From Saprospiraceae bacterium (lineage in GTDB: Bacteria; Bacteroidota; Bacteroidia; Chitinophagales; Saprospiraceae): a DNA stretch of 64,000 nt. A program made the position numbers and the translations under genes. Location: the NCBI GenBank assembly GCA_028285085.1, contig JANQQI010000116.1, positions 1 to 64,000 of the forward strand, given 5' to 3'. Below the pieces are notes generated by a model, which was not told the DNA's origin, ran no database searches, and worked only from the letters and a program-made list of their open reading frames with translations. This document shows, piece after piece, positions 41,782-50,955 of the stretch (position 1 is the first letter of the stretch; each line of letters opens with the position of its first letter).

Positions 41782-42798
41782 ATGAAGAAGAAAGTGAGTT
41801 GGCCAATCTTCTTGCTCATTATTTACTTTGGCTTGAGTTGTGCCCCACAAGGGCCCGATCCAATTGAGGAAGACACCTGGATTGCTACAGCGAGTATAAG
41901 TTTTCAGGACAGTTTATATAATCCCAATACCATCTTACACTTAAGGGATGGAGAAGGATTATTGGTGAATATTAATATCAACACAGCCCGCTTTGGATAT
42001 TCAATTGAGGGCGATGATATTAAACTCCAACCCGAAGAAGGGGCAGAACAGATTCTGAAGATTTTGGAGCGAAAGCCGCGGCGGTTAAAGATTCAGGGTA
42101 TTAATGGCGACACGATCGATTTTTTAGCGATTTCTTTTCCACCACTATTAGAAAACATCGCTGCAACTCTTGCCGATCATTCTTTTGTGGTGTATTCCGA
42201 TTTGATCGAACAGGCCGACAAGGACACCTTACTGTTTAGTTTCTATCCGGGGGGAGAAATGGATATCATTCAAAAACGAGCGGTAGCCTCCGGCAATTTA
42301 GCTTTACAATCAGTGTTGCCGTCGCTGGGTATTGTCAAAACCTACCGTTGGCGAATCAAGCGCTACGCTGATTATCTGCTACTCCTAATCGACGGCGCCG
42401 AAGGCGAACTGGGCTTTCCGTTCATCGGATTGCTGCGTAGCGTGGATGATGAAAAAATTACTTTTACCCACTATTTCAACGCAGGGATACACCAAACGTA
42501 TCTGGAAGAAGTCGCTATGGCGGATACCAGTTTACAAACGCAATTTGTGGGGCAATGGCAATCGGTAGGCAAGCAAAAAGATCGCCTGGAGCTAGATCAC
42601 GCAGGCCAATTTACCTATACCGAAGGAGAGTCCTCGGCTCAGGGCAAATGGCAAATCGATGCCTCAGGCAATATTTTGCGCTTGCAACTGGGAGAAGGTG
42701 AGCTTCGTATGGGTAGCGTCGACTTGGCTAAGGGGTTCATTATGTTAGAGTCCTTAGCAGATGCTGGTTCGATGCGTCAGTTTGAAAAGCAAGATTAA
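41782..42798 (+). CDS. Hypothetical lipoprotein with lipocalin-like C-terminal region
   Basis: 338 residues, not assigned to a named family. Lipoprotein signal with Cys20 (IIYFGLSC). Three beta-rich modules follow; the last (about 250-335, FVGQWQSVGKQKDRLELDHA, then GKWQIDASGNILRLQL) has the WxxxG-type beginning common in lipocalin-like domains. Probably anchored to the inner leaflet of the outer membrane or surface-exposed. It precedes a methyltransferase by 31 bp and may share its transcript. Confidence 0.75.
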   Translation: MKKKVSWPIFLLIIYFGLSCAPQGPDPIEEDTWIATASISFQDSLYNPNTILHLRDGEGLLVNININTARFGYSIEGDDIKLQPEEGAEQILKILERKPRRLKIQGINGDTIDFLAISFPPLLENIAATLADHSFVVYSDLIEQADKDTLLFSFYPGGEMDIIQKRAVASGNLALQSVLPSLGIVKTYRWRIKRYADYLLLLIDGAEGELGFPFIGLLRSVDDEKITFTHYFNAGIHQTYLEEVAMADTSLQTQFVGQWQSVGKQKDRLELDHAGQFTYTEGESSAQGKWQIDASGNILRLQLGEGELRMGSVDLAKGFIMLESLADAGSMRQFEKQD

Positions 42799-42829
42799 CC
42801 ACCATGTATTAACCTCAATATATTATTTT

Positions 42830-43480
42830 ATGCAGCAGAAAGAAGCTGTGCTCGATTGCTACAATCGAACCTCCGGTACTTACGCCGAACGCTTTATTAA
42901 TGAACTTGATCACAAACCTTTGGATAGCTGGCTACTCCAGCGTTTTGTTACCGAGAACGCCAGCCGCGGGAAAATGATTGACCTGGGCTGCGGCCCCGGA
43001 CAAACGACCCAGTTTTTGCACCGCGCCGGAGTCCGCGATCTGGTCGGCATCGACCTGTCTCCCGGGATGGTGACCGAAGCACGTCAACAAGCTCAAAATC
43101 AGATCACTTTCGAAGAAGGTAATATGCTTGACTTGTCTTTTCCCAATGATACCATTGGCAGTGCGGTTTGCTTTTACGGGATCGTACATTTTACGTACCC
43201 CGAATTAGAAAAAGTATTTGCCGAAATAAAGCGTGTCTTGCAGCCCGGTGGCCAATTTTTATTTTCTTTTCATATCGGTGATGAAGTCAATCGTGTAGAA
43301 GAGTTTCTTGGGCAAGCAGTGAATGAAGTGGCCTTTCATTTTTTTGAAGTAGACCACATCCGATCGATTTTGGAAAAGTTGAACTGGACGGAGAAAGAGA
43401 TTATTGAACGCCACCCCTACGAAGCGGTAGAATTTCCGAGTAAACGGGCTTACGTCTGGTTGGAAAAAGAGAATGGATAG
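42830..43480 (+). CDS. Class I SAM-dependent methyltransferase
   Basis: 216 residues from ATG 42830 (MQQKEAVLDCYNRTSGTYAE); the open frame upstream overlaps the lipoprotein gene and is rejected. Motif I KMIDLGCGPGQTTQFL, motif II VGIDLSPGMVTEA, motif IV CFYGIVHFTYPEL, post-motif LQPGGQFLFSFH. This is the methyltransferase-11/25 type; the substrate (small molecule or quinone-like) is unknown. Cytoplasmic. Confidence 0.85.
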   Translation: MQQKEAVLDCYNRTSGTYAERFINELDHKPLDSWLLQRFVTENASRGKMIDLGCGPGQTTQFLHRAGVRDLVGIDLSPGMVTEARQQAQNQITFEEGNMLDLSFPNDTIGSAVCFYGIVHFTYPELEKVFAEIKRVLQPGGQFLFSFHIGDEVNRVEEFLGQAVNEVAFHFFEVDHIRSILEKLNWTEKEIIERHPYEAVEFPSKRAYVWLEKENG

Positions 43481-43534
43481 TAAGTTAAAGGCAAGAGATG
43501 GTCTAAATATTATTCCCAGCACCCACTTCCATAT

Positions 43535-44497
43535 ATGAGTAAAACTATTGTCGCTTTTTTGGTGCCACCCTACGCGCATGTTCTTGATCTGACAGGACCA
43601 ATGCATATCTTTTACGAAGCACGGGATCTAGGCGCTCCCATTGAATTGCGCTTTCTCAAGGCGGGATCAGCTTCGGAAGTAGAGAGCAGTGCTGGACTCT
43701 TTTTTAGTCGACTGGAAGATTTTTCGGATTGTACCTTGGGGGCGGGGGACTTGATTTTTATTCCCGGTATTGAATCTCGTCATTTCAACGATGCTATTTA
43801 TATAGAACAAGGTCGGTTGACCGAGTGGTTACGCGTACAATATGATCGAGGGGTAAAAATCTGCGCCGTTTGTACTGGCAGTTTCATTGTTGGTCGGGCG
43901 GGACTGTTAGACCATCGTCAGTGTACGACGCATTGGGCGTATTTAAAGCGGATGAAAGAGCGCTTTCCGCGGATTCAATTGCAAGAAGATCGCTTCTTTG
44001 TGGAAGATGCGGGCATTTATACGACCGCGGGAGTATCTTCCGGGATTGATTTGGCATTGCATCTACTCGAAGAACAATTTGGGGCCGAAAAGGCCTTCGA
44101 AGTGGCACGCATGGCCGTTATTTATTTGCGGCGCGGTAAGGCTGACCCTCAGCTTAGCCCTTTTCTGCGCTACCGCAATCATATTAATGATCAGATCCAC
44201 ACGGTACAAAATTGGATTCAGGATCATCTCCACTTGGGGCCAATCAAAGTCGAAGATTTGGCGGAAATTGTCTACATGAGTCCTCGTAACTTGAGTCGTC
44301 GCTTCAAAGCCATTACCGGGGTGACCATTGGCGGCTACATTCGGGAGAACCGGGTAGAACGTGCTTTGGGTATGCTCAAAGGTGGCCATAAATTACGAGA
44401 GATCACGACAGCTTGCGGCCTGAATAGTGAGGAGCAATTGCGCCGAATCATCAAGCAGCAGCTTGGCCGACTTCCCGGTGAATTGAAAACAAATTAG
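43535..44497 (+). CDS. GlxA-type transcriptional regulator (DJ-1/PfpI + AraC HTH)
   Basis: 320 residues. N-terminal DJ-1/PfpI domain (1-190) with VLDLTGPMHIFYEARD and the nucleophile-elbow Cys in CAVCTGSFIVGRAGLLD. C-terminal AraC helix-turn-helix pair (about 215-315): VEDLAEIVYMSPRNLSRRFK and LREITTACGLNSEEQLRRII. GlxA-family proteins sense small metabolites and activate adjacent genes. It converges (6-bp gap) with a secreted DJ-1 protein that has the same core motif, a likely regulatory or paralogous partner. Confidence 0.9.
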   Translation: MSKTIVAFLVPPYAHVLDLTGPMHIFYEARDLGAPIELRFLKAGSASEVESSAGLFFSRLEDFSDCTLGAGDLIFIPGIESRHFNDAIYIEQGRLTEWLRVQYDRGVKICAVCTGSFIVGRAGLLDHRQCTTHWAYLKRMKERFPRIQLQEDRFFVEDAGIYTTAGVSSGIDLALHLLEEQFGAEKAFEVARMAVIYLRRGKADPQLSPFLRYRNHINDQIHTVQNWIQDHLHLGPIKVEDLAEIVYMSPRNLSRRFKAITGVTIGGYIRENRVERALGMLKGGHKLREITTACGLNSEEQLRRIIKQQLGRLPGELKTN

Positions 44498-44503
44498 CAT
44501 CCA

Positions 44504-45571
44504 TCATAACCGCTCATAGAAATCCGCTTCCCCTTCGATGCGATAACCATTTATTTTACCATTGGTATCACGTATGAATTGAATATGTCGCCCGGATAGA
44601 TCGCGAAAATGATCTTCGTCTTGAAAATGTAGAGGATAGCTCACCGTCTCCACCTCGGCGTACAACCAGCCATCGCGTGGGTTGATATGAATTTTAGTTT
44701 GGCCGCCGTCGCGAAATGCGTAGGTGCCTACATAGTCGGGAAGCATCTTTTGTAATTTTTGTTTTTCGGCGGCACTGAGATAAGGATTATCCTGTGGATT
44801 GATAATCAAGCCTTCCCCTTCCTGATACTTGTCGTACTCCATATTCCAGGCGATTTCGCGCGCTTGCGCTGCCCCTTTGAGGCGTGCCACAAGATGCAGC
44901 GCCCCGTCTATCCCCGCCGAAATACCTGCGGTCGTGATAATTCGCCCGTTATCCACATAGCGAACATCGGAGCGCACAGTTGTCTGAGGCAATAATTCTC
45001 GCAGATTAGGAATACTACGGTGGAAGGTGGTGGCCGTTTGTTGATCCAAAATGCCGGCCTGCCCGAGGACAAAGGCACCGGTGCAGACCGAAAAATAATA
45101 GTCCGGCTGCTGGGCTTTTACCCAGTTGATAACTTCTGCATCATTCGCCGCGGCTCCTGAGTTGCCACCGAAAAAAGCCAAAATATTGGCTGCCGGCGCA
45201 TCTTCAATACTGTAGTCTGGAGTGACCGTTAGGATGCCCTGAGAGACAATGGGGGCTTTAGTTTTAGAGACAGTAAACACTTTAAAGCCAGCGTACGAAA
45301 AAACCTCCATCGGCCCCGCAAAGTCGAGAACTTCGACCCCATTCTGCAGATAAAAGGCAATGGTCATATTACTATTTTTGATCGTTTGCGCGTGCTCCGC
45401 TTCGGTCTGTTGTACCAGCACCATTCCACAGTGTGGACAACTGCCGGCTGCTTCAAAGGCAATCGTGTCACAGTCCATATTGCAAGGTGGACAATAGTAA
45501 GCGGAAGCTGACTGCGCTAAATTCTGGTCAACGATACAAAAAATAAGAAATATAATAAGGATTGAACGCAT
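44504..45571 (-). CDS. Secreted DJ-1/PfpI-family protein with N-terminal heavy-metal-binding motif
   Basis: 355 residues from ATG 45571 (MRSILIIFLIFCIVDQNLAQ, a signal peptide); the upstream extension to 45631 is rejected because it would precede the signal peptide. After the signal comes a small zinc-ribbon-like module (YYCPPCNMDCDTI..CPHCGMVL, Cys pairs as in heavy-metal-binding domains of the HMBD type), then a DJ-1/PfpI domain with FYLQNGVEVLDFAGPMEVFS and the elbow Cys in SVCTGAFVLGQAGILD. A C-terminal ~100-residue extension follows. The role (hydratase, protease-like or sensor) is unknown; export is unusual for the family. Confidence 0.85.
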   Translation of the reverse strand: MRSILIIFLIFCIVDQNLAQSASAYYCPPCNMDCDTIAFEAAGSCPHCGMVLVQQTEAEHAQTIKNSNMTIAFYLQNGVEVLDFAGPMEVFSYAGFKVFTVSKTKAPIVSQGILTVTPDYSIEDAPAANILAFFGGNSGAAANDAEVINWVKAQQPDYYFSVCTGAFVLGQAGILDQQTATTFHRSIPNLRELLPQTTVRSDVRYVDNGRIITTAGISAGIDGALHLVARLKGAAQAREIAWNMEYDKYQEGEGLIINPQDNPYLSAAEKQKLQKMLPDYVGTYAFRDGGQTKIHINPRDGWLYAEVETVSYPLHFQDEDHFRDLSGRHIQFIRDTNGKINGYRIEGEADFYERL

Positions 45572-45711
45572 AATACTGACTATTTTGGAGTGTTTAATGC
45601 ATTCAAAGTTACCCCCGTCAGAGGTAGCCACAAGGACAAAGAACCGTAGGATTAGGACAAAAAGACTCAGGTGATACTTGGCTCAAAGAACTTGCATCAG
45701 GCACTAAGCCC

Positions 45712-47136
45712 ATGATTTTTAACTCAATAACTTTCCTGATTTTCTTTTTCTTGTTTTTTAACCTTTACTGGTTAATCAACAATCGGGCGGGGATAAATCT
45801 GCGCAATACCTTCATTGTGCTGGCGAGTTATTTATTTTATGGTTGGTGGGATTGGCGATTCTTGAGCTTGATTGTTTTAAGCTCGATTGTAGATTACGTT
45901 ATTGGGTGGCAATTAGGGAAGGTAGAGCGTCCGCGTTCGCGAAAATATTTACTTGGCCTTAGTTTGCTGGTCAATTTAGGGGTATTAGGTTTTTTTAAGT
46001 ATTTCAATTTTTTCGTCGCATCATTCCAAGATTTATTGTCGGTCTTCTCTCTGACCGTTTCGCTCCCAGTTTTACAAATTATTTTACCGGTTGGTATTTC
46101 GTTTTATACTTTTCAAACGCTAAGTTATACCATTGATATTTATCGCCGACAAATTAAACCGGAGCGAAATGTTTTTGCCTTTTTTGCTTTTGTTTCGTTC
46201 TTTCCGCAGTTGGTTGCCGGACCAATCGAAAGAGCAAGTCAGCTACTGCCACAATTTTTAAGCAAAAAACAATTTGATTATCATCAATCCATCTCTGGAC
46301 TGCGATTAATTTTATGGGGTTTATTTAAAAAAGTGGTGATCGCCGATAATTTTGGGGTGCTGGCGGATCAATGTTTGGCGGTAGAGCATACCGTCTCAGG
46401 TGTGACGACTTTAGTCGGGACTTTATTTTTTGCGTTACAAATTTATGCAGATTTCTCGGGCTATTCGGATATGGCTATTGGGTTAGCACGACTGCTGGGG
46501 TTTCAACTACGCAAGAATTTTTTGACACCTTATTTTTCCGGCTCTTTTACTGAGTTTTGGCGGCGTGGGCATATTTCTTTATCGACCTGGTTTCGTGATT
46601 ATGTTTACATTCCATTAGGTGGTAGTCGCGTTGGTGATTTTCAAATCTATCGTAATATTTTCTTGACTTTTGTGCTCTCTGGTTTGTGGCACGGTGCTAA
46701 AGTAACATTTTTAATTTGGGGCGCTTTACACGGTGTATTTTTAATGATTGAGAAAAAGATTGGTCGATTTTTGCCCCGACCTATTGGCGTACCTTTGGTT
46801 TTTATCATGGTAGTCCTGCTATGGCTACCGTTTCGTGCAGAACAAGTCACTCATCTTTGGAGGTTAACACAATCAATTTTTGATTTTAAAAACTATTCTC
46901 TGGGAAATGTAGAGCAATTTATTTATGCTTTTTCGATAACCCGGTTTATGACTTTGTTGTTTGTTTTTGTGGGCTTTTGGTGGTTGGAAAGTCGTTTTGG
47001 TAAAAATGATTTTAGTGAATGGATTAGTGGTAGACGTACGGTGTTTAGAGTTAGTATTTATTATATTTTACTCTTACTGATTTTGTTTTTGGGAAATTTT
47101 TCGGTGAAACCTTCTTTTATTTATTTTCAGTTTTAA
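45712..47136 (+). CDS. MBOAT-family membrane O-acyltransferase (AlgI-like)
   Basis: 474 residues, about 10 membrane helices. Family hallmarks: YLFYGWWDWRFLSL, PVGISFYTFQTLSYTIDIY, FPQLVAGPIERASQLLPQF, FWRRGHISLSTWFRDYVYIP and the catalytic-His helix SGLWHGAKVTFLIWGALHGV. AlgI/DltB-type MBOATs move acyl (usually acetyl) groups across the membrane to decorate exopolysaccharide or cell-wall polymers. The next gene (SGNH-like) starts on its stop codon (TAATG), giving a coupled pair that likely forms the inner-membrane plus periplasmic halves of a polymer O-acetylation unit. Composition is more A+T-rich than the surroundings. Confidence 0.9.
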   Translation: MIFNSITFLIFFFLFFNLYWLINNRAGINLRNTFIVLASYLFYGWWDWRFLSLIVLSSIVDYVIGWQLGKVERPRSRKYLLGLSLLVNLGVLGFFKYFNFFVASFQDLLSVFSLTVSLPVLQIILPVGISFYTFQTLSYTIDIYRRQIKPERNVFAFFAFVSFFPQLVAGPIERASQLLPQFLSKKQFDYHQSISGLRLILWGLFKKVVIADNFGVLADQCLAVEHTVSGVTTLVGTLFFALQIYADFSGYSDMAIGLARLLGFQLRKNFLTPYFSGSFTEFWRRGHISLSTWFRDYVYIPLGGSRVGDFQIYRNIFLTFVLSGLWHGAKVTFLIWGALHGVFLMIEKKIGRFLPRPIGVPLVFIMVVLLWLPFRAEQVTHLWRLTQSIFDFKNYSLGNVEQFIYAFSITRFMTLLFVFVGFWWLESRFGKNDFSEWISGRRTVFRVSIYYILLLLILFLGNFSVKPSFIYFQF

Positions 47137-48065
47137 TGAAGCGTTTTTATTTACATTTTTTTTTATTTCTGTTACCAGTTTTTATTGGTCTATATTTTTT
47201 GCCAATAAATACACAACGCCAGTTCCAGGGGTTAAAGGATGATTGTGAAGGCCACGCTATTTGGATGTATGATCGCATATTTGAAAATGGAAAACCAGTT
47301 GATCTATTGTTCTTAGGGTCATCGCAAACAATTAATGGTATTGATGATGGGTTGATTGAAAGTTCTTTAAAGGAATATGGAATTAATACATTGAATTTTG
47401 GCTATTGTCGTTATGGTCGAAATTTACATTTAACGATTTTGAAATATCTATTAAAAACTAAACGACCTAAATACGTTGTACTTGAGGTGCGGGCTGATGA
47501 AAACCATTATAGTCATCCCATTTTCCCTTACCTTGCTTCGACCAAGGATGTATTATCGGCCACTCCATTTTTTAATGAAAGTTTAGTAAATGATTGGGCG
47601 ACGCATTTTTCGTATAAAACGGAGTTAGCACAAGAAGATTTATATCAACCTTTGCTCGACACCACGCAGCCCGCTGATTTTGGCTTTGCGGCCGCTCGTG
47701 ATACTGCAAGCTATGATGGGTTAAAACAAGTGAAAGAACGTCGTCAACAAAAGAAAACAGCATCTCAATTATTTGGCCGGGATTTTTATTTGCAATTTCC
47801 CCGAACGTATTTGAAAGAAATAGCTCAATTGTGCGAGCAAAATAATATCCAACTCTTTTTTCTTTTTTTTCAAATTTATGGCACGCCAATTTTAGAACCA
47901 TTGGAGTTGAAGACTTATCAACAGTATGGGGAAGTGCTTCTCCCTCCCGATTCAGTATTTACCAATCCTCACCATTGGTTTGATGAAAATCATCTTAACG
48001 CATCGGGAGCAAGATCTTTATCCGAGTGGACTGCCTGGGCCTTAGAAAAATATTTGAGCAATTAA
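47136..48065 (+). CDS. Periplasmic SGNH-like acyltransferase partner of the MBOAT protein
   Basis: 309 residues. N-terminal anchor YLHFFLFLLPVFIGLYFLPI (about 5-24), then a GDSx-like nucleophile block LLFLGSSQTINGIDDGLIES (S62/S63) and a C-terminal WFDENHLNASGA with the Asp-x-x-His pair (D283, H286), as in AlgJ/AlgX-like and other SGNH fold acyltransferases. Expected reaction: transfer of an acetyl group, received from the MBOAT partner, to a periplasmic polysaccharide. The one-base overlap with the MBOAT gene supports a joint function. The polymer is unknown; no polysaccharide genes are nearby. Confidence 0.75.
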   Translation: MKRFYLHFFLFLLPVFIGLYFLPINTQRQFQGLKDDCEGHAIWMYDRIFENGKPVDLLFLGSSQTINGIDDGLIESSLKEYGINTLNFGYCRYGRNLHLTILKYLLKTKRPKYVVLEVRADENHYSHPIFPYLASTKDVLSATPFFNESLVNDWATHFSYKTELAQEDLYQPLLDTTQPADFGFAAARDTASYDGLKQVKERRQQKKTASQLFGRDFYLQFPRTYLKEIAQLCEQNNIQLFFLFFQIYGTPILEPLELKTYQQYGEVLLPPDSVFTNPHHWFDENHLNASGARSLSEWTAWALEKYLSN

Positions 48066-48123
48066 CGGAACCTACTCCTTTTTGCTTTGCGTTGAAAAGT
48101 TATCATCTAAAAGATATGTTCAC

Positions 48124-48579
48124 ATGCTAAACGTTGATGTTAAAAATTATATTGAACGCAGTATACTCTGCTGGTTGGCCACGGCCAGCGAAGATGCTTC
48201 GCCAAATGTGTCTCCCAAAGAAATCTTTACCTACGATGGAGATACCCATTTGTTAATTGCCAATATTGCTTCGCCTACTAGTTTGAAAAATATAAAACAA
48301 AACTCTTCAGTATGCGTCAGTTTTATAGATGTATTTGTACAAAAAGGGTATAAGTTGACGGGCGTTGCTCGGGTTTGGCAAAAAAAAGATACGGGCTTTG
48401 AACAAAAAGCGGAGCGCTTACAGCAAATTGCCGGTCCTCTCTTTCCGGTGCATAGTTTTTTGTCGATTGAAGTACAAGATGTGGCCCCCATCATTGCACC
48501 CCGTTATCGCTTTTATCCCGAGACGACCGAGGCTCAACAAATTGAAAATGCTTTAAAGCAATACGGTGTACGTCGCTAA
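48124..48579 (+). CDS. Pyridoxamine-5'-phosphate-oxidase-like flavin split-barrel protein
   Basis: 151 residues from ATG 48124 (MLNVDVKNYIERSILCWLAT). PNPOx-like small split barrel: LATASEDASPNVSPKEIF, LIANIASPTSLKNIKQNS and YKLTGVARVW. Such single-domain proteins bind FMN or F420-like cofactors or act as general stress proteins; the activity is uncertain. An upstream in-frame start at 48082 is less likely. Confidence 0.8.
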   Translation: MLNVDVKNYIERSILCWLATASEDASPNVSPKEIFTYDGDTHLLIANIASPTSLKNIKQNSSVCVSFIDVFVQKGYKLTGVARVWQKKDTGFEQKAERLQQIAGPLFPVHSFLSIEVQDVAPIIAPRYRFYPETTEAQQIENALKQYGVRR

Positions 48580-48651
48580 TTATTCTGACGATGTCGTAAA
48601 TGATGTGAATTCCAATTTCTATTATACATTATAACACCTCAATTTTAAATC

Positions 48652-49230
48652 ATGATCCAGAATTATCTCCAAAGTGTTCAAAAGCAGTTTGACTATTATA
48701 AAGCGCTCGGTGAGCGGACCTTCACGCAATTATCAGACGATGAATTATTTTGGCAGTACAATGAAGCCAGTAATTCTATCGCAGTGATCGTGAAGCACCT
48801 TTGGGGGAATATGCTATCTCGCTGGACAGATTTTTTAACTTCCGATGGGGAAAAAGAATGGCGTAATCGCGACGGCGAATTTGAAGCGGATATTAAAGAC
48901 CGTACGGAGATGATGGCGAAGTGGGAAGCGGGGTGGGCCTGTTTGTATAAGGCTTTAGATAGCGTGGACGAAGAGAATTTTGGGACGACTATTTATATTC
49001 GAAACATGGGGCACTCGATCCCGGAAGCGATTAATCGTCAGATGGCACACTACGCTAGTCACATTGGGCAAATTATTTACATTGGTCGCATGATTAAAGG
49101 CGACGAATGGACCAGCCTATCCATTCCTAAAGGAGGCTCAAAGAGTTATAATGCTGAAAAATTCGCGCTGCCCAAGCGTCGTGAACACTTCACAAAATCT
49201 CAACTGGAAAATGATCCTACGAAGGATTAA
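48652..49230 (+). CDS. DUF1572/DinB-superfamily protein
   Basis: 192 residues, four-helix-bundle DinB fold. Candidate metal ligands H49 (VKHLWGN), H133 and H137 (MAHYASHIGQ), a DinB-type triad, are present, together with the family's FWQYNEASNSIAVIV and SIPEAINRQ segments. Members may act as metal-dependent small-molecule transferases (bacillithiol S-transferase-like); the reaction here is unknown. Its 3' end overlaps the convergent glutamate-synthase-like gene by 14 bp. Confidence 0.85.
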   Translation: MIQNYLQSVQKQFDYYKALGERTFTQLSDDELFWQYNEASNSIAVIVKHLWGNMLSRWTDFLTSDGEKEWRNRDGEFEADIKDRTEMMAKWEAGWACLYKALDSVDEENFGTTIYIRNMGHSIPEAINRQMAHYASHIGQIIYIGRMIKGDEWTSLSIPKGGSKSYNAEKFALPKRREHFTKSQLENDPTKD

Positions 49231-50833
49231 CAGCCATTGACTGCGGTTGAAAGCTATCCGCGCTGGCACGCAATACGTGTGGTCGCCAATTTGCCGGGCA
49301 AGTGTCCAATTTTAGCAAGGCCCCGACCGGCATCTCCGGATAGATGTCATCATAAGACTGCGTTACGTGTACACTAACCCGTCGCGAAATATGTGAGCGG
49401 GTAATTTGCCCGGGGTGCTCCAGTCCCGCAGCGGCTAGCAGTTCTACAAAGCTATGTACTGTATCCCGGTGGTAGTTGGCTACACGTACTTGTTTATCTT
49501 CCACGTCAAGCCCTTTTACCAACTCTGGATCTTGGGTGGCCACTCCGGTTGGGCAAGTATTTTTGTTGCATTCCAAAGCCTGAATGCATCCTAAGGCGAG
49601 CATCATCGCTCGGGCGCTATAGCAAGCATCAGCACCAATCGCGATGGCCCGGAAAATATCAAAACCGGTGATAACTTTCCCCGCACCGATCAATTTAATG
49701 TCCTTTTTGAGATCAAATCCGATCAAAGCATCGTAAGCGAAGGCTAGCCCATCTTTGAAAGGCATACCGACAGAATCACTAAATTCTATTGGTGCGGCAC
49801 CGGTACCGCCTTCCCCACCGTCGATACTGATGAAGTCTGGCTTGATACCGGTCTCCACCATCGCTTTGCAAATGGCCAGGAATTCACTGCGTCGTCCAAT
49901 ACAAAGCTTAAAGCCGACGGGTTTACCATTGGACAGTTCTCGCATTTTAGCGAGTAGTTCTAATAATCCCTTGGGCGTGGAAAATGCTTTATGGTAAGGC
50001 GGTGAAAGAACGGCCGTGCCAACTTCCACGTTACGGATTTTGGCAATCTCTGGCGTATTTTTTTTTGCGGGGAGGATGCCACCGTGTCCTGGTTTTGCAC
50101 CTTGTGATAGTTTTAATTCGATCATTTTGACTTGCGGCGCGGCGGTACGTTCACGGAAAAACTCGGGATCAAAGCCACCCTCCTTTGAGCGGCAGCCAAA
50201 ATAACCGGTACCCACTTGGTAAATCAAATCTCCTTCGGGCCGAAGATGATAAGGACTGATACCACCTTCGCCGGTATTATGTGCAAAGCCGCCAATTTTG
50301 GCCCCACCGTTGAGGGCTTCGATTGCTGCACTGCTCAAAGAACCGTAGCTCATCGCTGAGACATTGAACACGCTGGCGGCATAGGGCTGCTGGCAATTGG
50401 GGCCGCCCACGGGAGTGCGTGGGTCATGATCCAGCTCGTGTGGATTACGTGCGGCAATAGAATGACTCATCCACTCGTAGCCTTCGGCGTAGATATCACG
50501 CTGAGTACCAAAAGGATTCGTATCCAATTCTTGCTTAGCTCGCTGGTAGACGACTGAGCGCTGTAAGCGATTTAGTGGGCGTCCGTTAGTATCTGATTCG
50601 ATGAAATACTGATACAATTTTGGCCGAAGTTCTTCCATGACGTAACGCCCACGCCCGAAAATCGGAAAGTTACGCATGATAGCATGCTTCGATTGTAACA
50701 TATCATAAAAGCCAATGAACAGAATCGGTATTAATACAATCAAACTCCACCAAATTGGTTGCCAGAGAAAGTAGCCGATGCCACCTACGATAAGGAGGGA
50801 AATGATCGCAAATACAGTGAATTTGTTTCGCAT
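49217..50833 (-). CDS. FMN-binding glutamate-synthase-family protein
   Basis: 538 residues from ATG 50833 (MRNKFTVFAIISLLIVGG); the start at 50884 is rejected. Two membrane helices (about 5-45) anchor it, unlike soluble GltB. The core is the glutamate synthase central/FMN domain: MSYGSLSSAAIEALNGGA, ELKLSQGAKPGHGGILPAKK, SIDGGEGGTGAAP and the Fe-S/FMN loop ECNKNTCPTGVATQDP. The amidotransferase domain is absent, so it may use ammonia or act as a different FMN oxidoreductase. The 14-bp 3' overlap with the DinB-like gene is noted. Confidence 0.85.
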   Translation of the reverse strand: MRNKFTVFAIISLLIVGGIGYFLWQPIWWSLIVLIPILFIGFYDMLQSKHAIMRNFPIFGRGRYVMEELRPKLYQYFIESDTNGRPLNRLQRSVVYQRAKQELDTNPFGTQRDIYAEGYEWMSHSIAARNPHELDHDPRTPVGGPNCQQPYAASVFNVSAMSYGSLSSAAIEALNGGAKIGGFAHNTGEGGISPYHLRPEGDLIYQVGTGYFGCRSKEGGFDPEFFRERTAAPQVKMIELKLSQGAKPGHGGILPAKKNTPEIAKIRNVEVGTAVLSPPYHKAFSTPKGLLELLAKMRELSNGKPVGFKLCIGRRSEFLAICKAMVETGIKPDFISIDGGEGGTGAAPIEFSDSVGMPFKDGLAFAYDALIGFDLKKDIKLIGAGKVITGFDIFRAIAIGADACYSARAMMLALGCIQALECNKNTCPTGVATQDPELVKGLDVEDKQVRVANYHRDTVHSFVELLAAAGLEHPGQITRSHISRRVSVHVTQSYDDIYPEMPVGALLKLDTCPANWRPHVLRASADSFQPQSMAVNPS

Positions 50834-50892
50834 GGGTTTTGGTGTTTGATCGTGACGATGAATACGATTTGAAAACGTAAGCACTGCGTCAA

Positions 50893-50936
50893 AATAAAAA
50901 AAAGTGAGATAAGCTTTCGGTTCTTATCTCACTTTT
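50893..50936 (-). terminator. Terminator of the molybdenum hydroxylase operon
   Basis: Perfect 14-bp stem AAAAGTGAGATAAG / CTTATCTCACTTTT; minus-strand T-run TTTTTTTTATTTTG. 20 bp past the large-subunit stop. Confidence 0.9.
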
Positions 50937-50955
50937 ATTTTGTGTGGTAAAAGTT

